In this document: positions 5,336 to 5,587 of the stretch, piece after piece | Layout: each line of letters opens with the position of its first letter | How positions within the stretch are numbered: position 1 is the stretch's first letter | DNA from: CALARM01 sp964431735 | Lineage (GTDB): Bacteria > Vulcanimicrobiota > SpSt-956 > JAKJGF01 | Length of the DNA: 5,587 nucleotides | Reading direction: 5' to 3' | NCBI GenBank assembly: GCA_964431735.1 | Contig: CAYSLJ010000269.1 | Span: 1 to 5,587, forward strand | Notes under the pieces: model-generated | What the model saw: only the letters and a program-made list of their open reading frames with translations | The model's database searches: none | Told to the model about the DNA's origin: nothing | Position numbers and translations under genes: made by a program

Positions 5336-5342
5336 ACCTCCT
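5336..5342 (-). promoter_or_regulatory. Strong ribosome binding site of the carbamoyltransferase gene
   Basis: AGGAGGT on the minus strand, 7 nt before the ATG at 5326-5328. It is the best Shine-Dalgarno match in the window and fits efficient translation of the first operon gene. Confidence 0.85.
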
Positions 5343-5374
5343 GAAATTATTTGTTTACTTTAATTTTATGGAAC

Positions 5375-5397
5375 AAATTTATTCTACTAAATTTATT
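5375..5397. repeat. Direct repeat in the leader of the carbamoyltransferase gene
   Basis: AAATTTATT occurs at 5375-5383 and again at 5389-5397, a 14-bp spacing, just downstream of the predicted -10. It could be an operator, but in AT-rich DNA it may be chance. Confidence 0.3.
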
Positions 5398-5412
5398 TAA
5401 TACCTTCTTAAA

Positions 5413-5441
5413 ATTATATCTTCTTAAATGAAATATTTATA
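5413..5441 (-). promoter_or_regulatory. Predicted sigma-70-type promoter for the operon
   Basis: The minus strand has a perfect TATAAT (plus 5413-5418). A 17-nt spacer leads to TATAAA (5436-5441), a poor -35 with 3 of 6 consensus bases. Transcription would start near 5406 and give a leader of about 80 nt. The surrounding DNA (5343-5440) is very AT-rich. The inverted repeat at 5440-5495 abuts the -35. Confidence 0.45.
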
Positions 5442-5495
5442 TGAGAATCGTCACGGGTAACGCGTAACGCGTGACGGGAAGAACAAATTCTCATA
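5440..5495. repeat. Heptad array framed by a perfect 9-bp inverted repeat
   Basis: TATGAGAAT (5440-5448) and ATTCTCATA (5487-5495) are exact inverted repeats. Between them lie four heptads in register (5449-5476): CGTCACG, GGTAACG, CGTAACG, CGTGACG. The first and last heptads are also complementary to each other, so the left stem can extend to 16 bp with a 10-nt bulge (5477-5486) on the right side. The 56-bp unit could be a miniature inserted element or a cruciform/protein site upstream of the promoter. Confidence 0.6.
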
Positions 5496-5568
5496 CTTCG
5501 TTGTGACCGAACCGTTAATAATTGTTAGGGGGTGTCAAGAAATAACCCAATCATATTTACGTCTATAT

Positions 5569-5587
5569 CGTGACGCGTAACGCGTAA
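5569..5587. repeat. Start of another CGTRACG heptad array, cut by the window edge
   Basis: CGTGACG, CGTAACG and a partial CGTAA. The 19 visible bases match the beginning of the array at 3152 exactly, so a second full element probably continues beyond the window. The stretch 5496-5568 between the two arrays shows no gene or recognisable signal. Confidence 0.7.

Noticed and set aside
5526..5548. GGGGGTGTCAAG...AACCC stretch as an IS end
   Set aside because: Only a 4-bp complement at its ends, no transposase fragment, no matching inverted copy in the window.

Overview
The window is bacterial. It holds five complete genes, all on the minus strand. In transcription order (right to left) they are: an AOTC/SOTC/YgeW-type carbamoyltransferase (5328-4324), a carbamate kinase (4236-3295), a zinc-ribbon threonine-synthase-like PLP enzyme (3095-1854), a membrane-anchored eukaryotic-type Ser/Thr protein kinase (1776-625) and a small zf-TFIIB-type zinc protein with a charged coiled coil (545-111). 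Coding DNA is AT-rich with good Shine-Dalgarno sites in front of most genes. The host is not identifiable from sequence alone. The mixture of a Hanks kinase, a low-GC coding style and repeat-packed intergenic DNA would suit an uncultured, candidate-phylum-type bacterium, but this is a weak inference.

Metabolic block (5328-1854). A carbamoyltransferase next to a carbamate kinase suggests catabolic use: a carbamoylated (ureido) amino compound is phosphorolysed to carbamoyl phosphate, which the kinase converts to ATP. The PLP enzyme that follows would act on the released amino acid. It takes the place held by the PLP lyase YgeX (diaminopropionate ammonia-lyase) in ygeW/ygeX/arcC-type purine or ureide degradation clusters. 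The true substrate is unknown. The carbamoyltransferase has HPMP where AOTC, SOTC, YgeW and OTC have HCLP, and the PLP enzyme departs from classical ThrC at several active-site motifs. A promoter with a perfect TATAAT -10 lies upstream of the first gene.

Signalling block (1776-111). The kinase keeps its catalytic residues and has one C-terminal membrane helix with a very short outer tail. The small zinc protein follows 79 bp downstream. Whether this pair is functionally tied to the metabolic genes is not shown by sequence.

Intergenic DNA is the unusual part. Most gaps contain tandem repeats with an exact 7-bp period, of two kinds: array A (CGTRACG / CGTRATG) and array B (CACTNNT / CACGACT). 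Two gaps hold the same composite: array A, then a GGGCG...CGCCC hairpin (REP-like, with GTAG at its foot in one copy), then array B, then directly the stop codon of the neighbouring minus-strand gene. Because 7 is not a multiple of 3, array A closes all three plus-strand frames and array B all three minus-strand frames. The element therefore blocks reading from either side, and three of the five genes take their stop codon from array B. Other gaps hold an inverted heptad hairpin, an 8-bp-repeat hairpin, and a heptad array framed by a perfect 9-bp inverted repeat upstream of the first gene. No gene-free stretch exceeds 300 bp; the longest, 5329-5587, holds the promoter, leader, the framed array and the start of another array.
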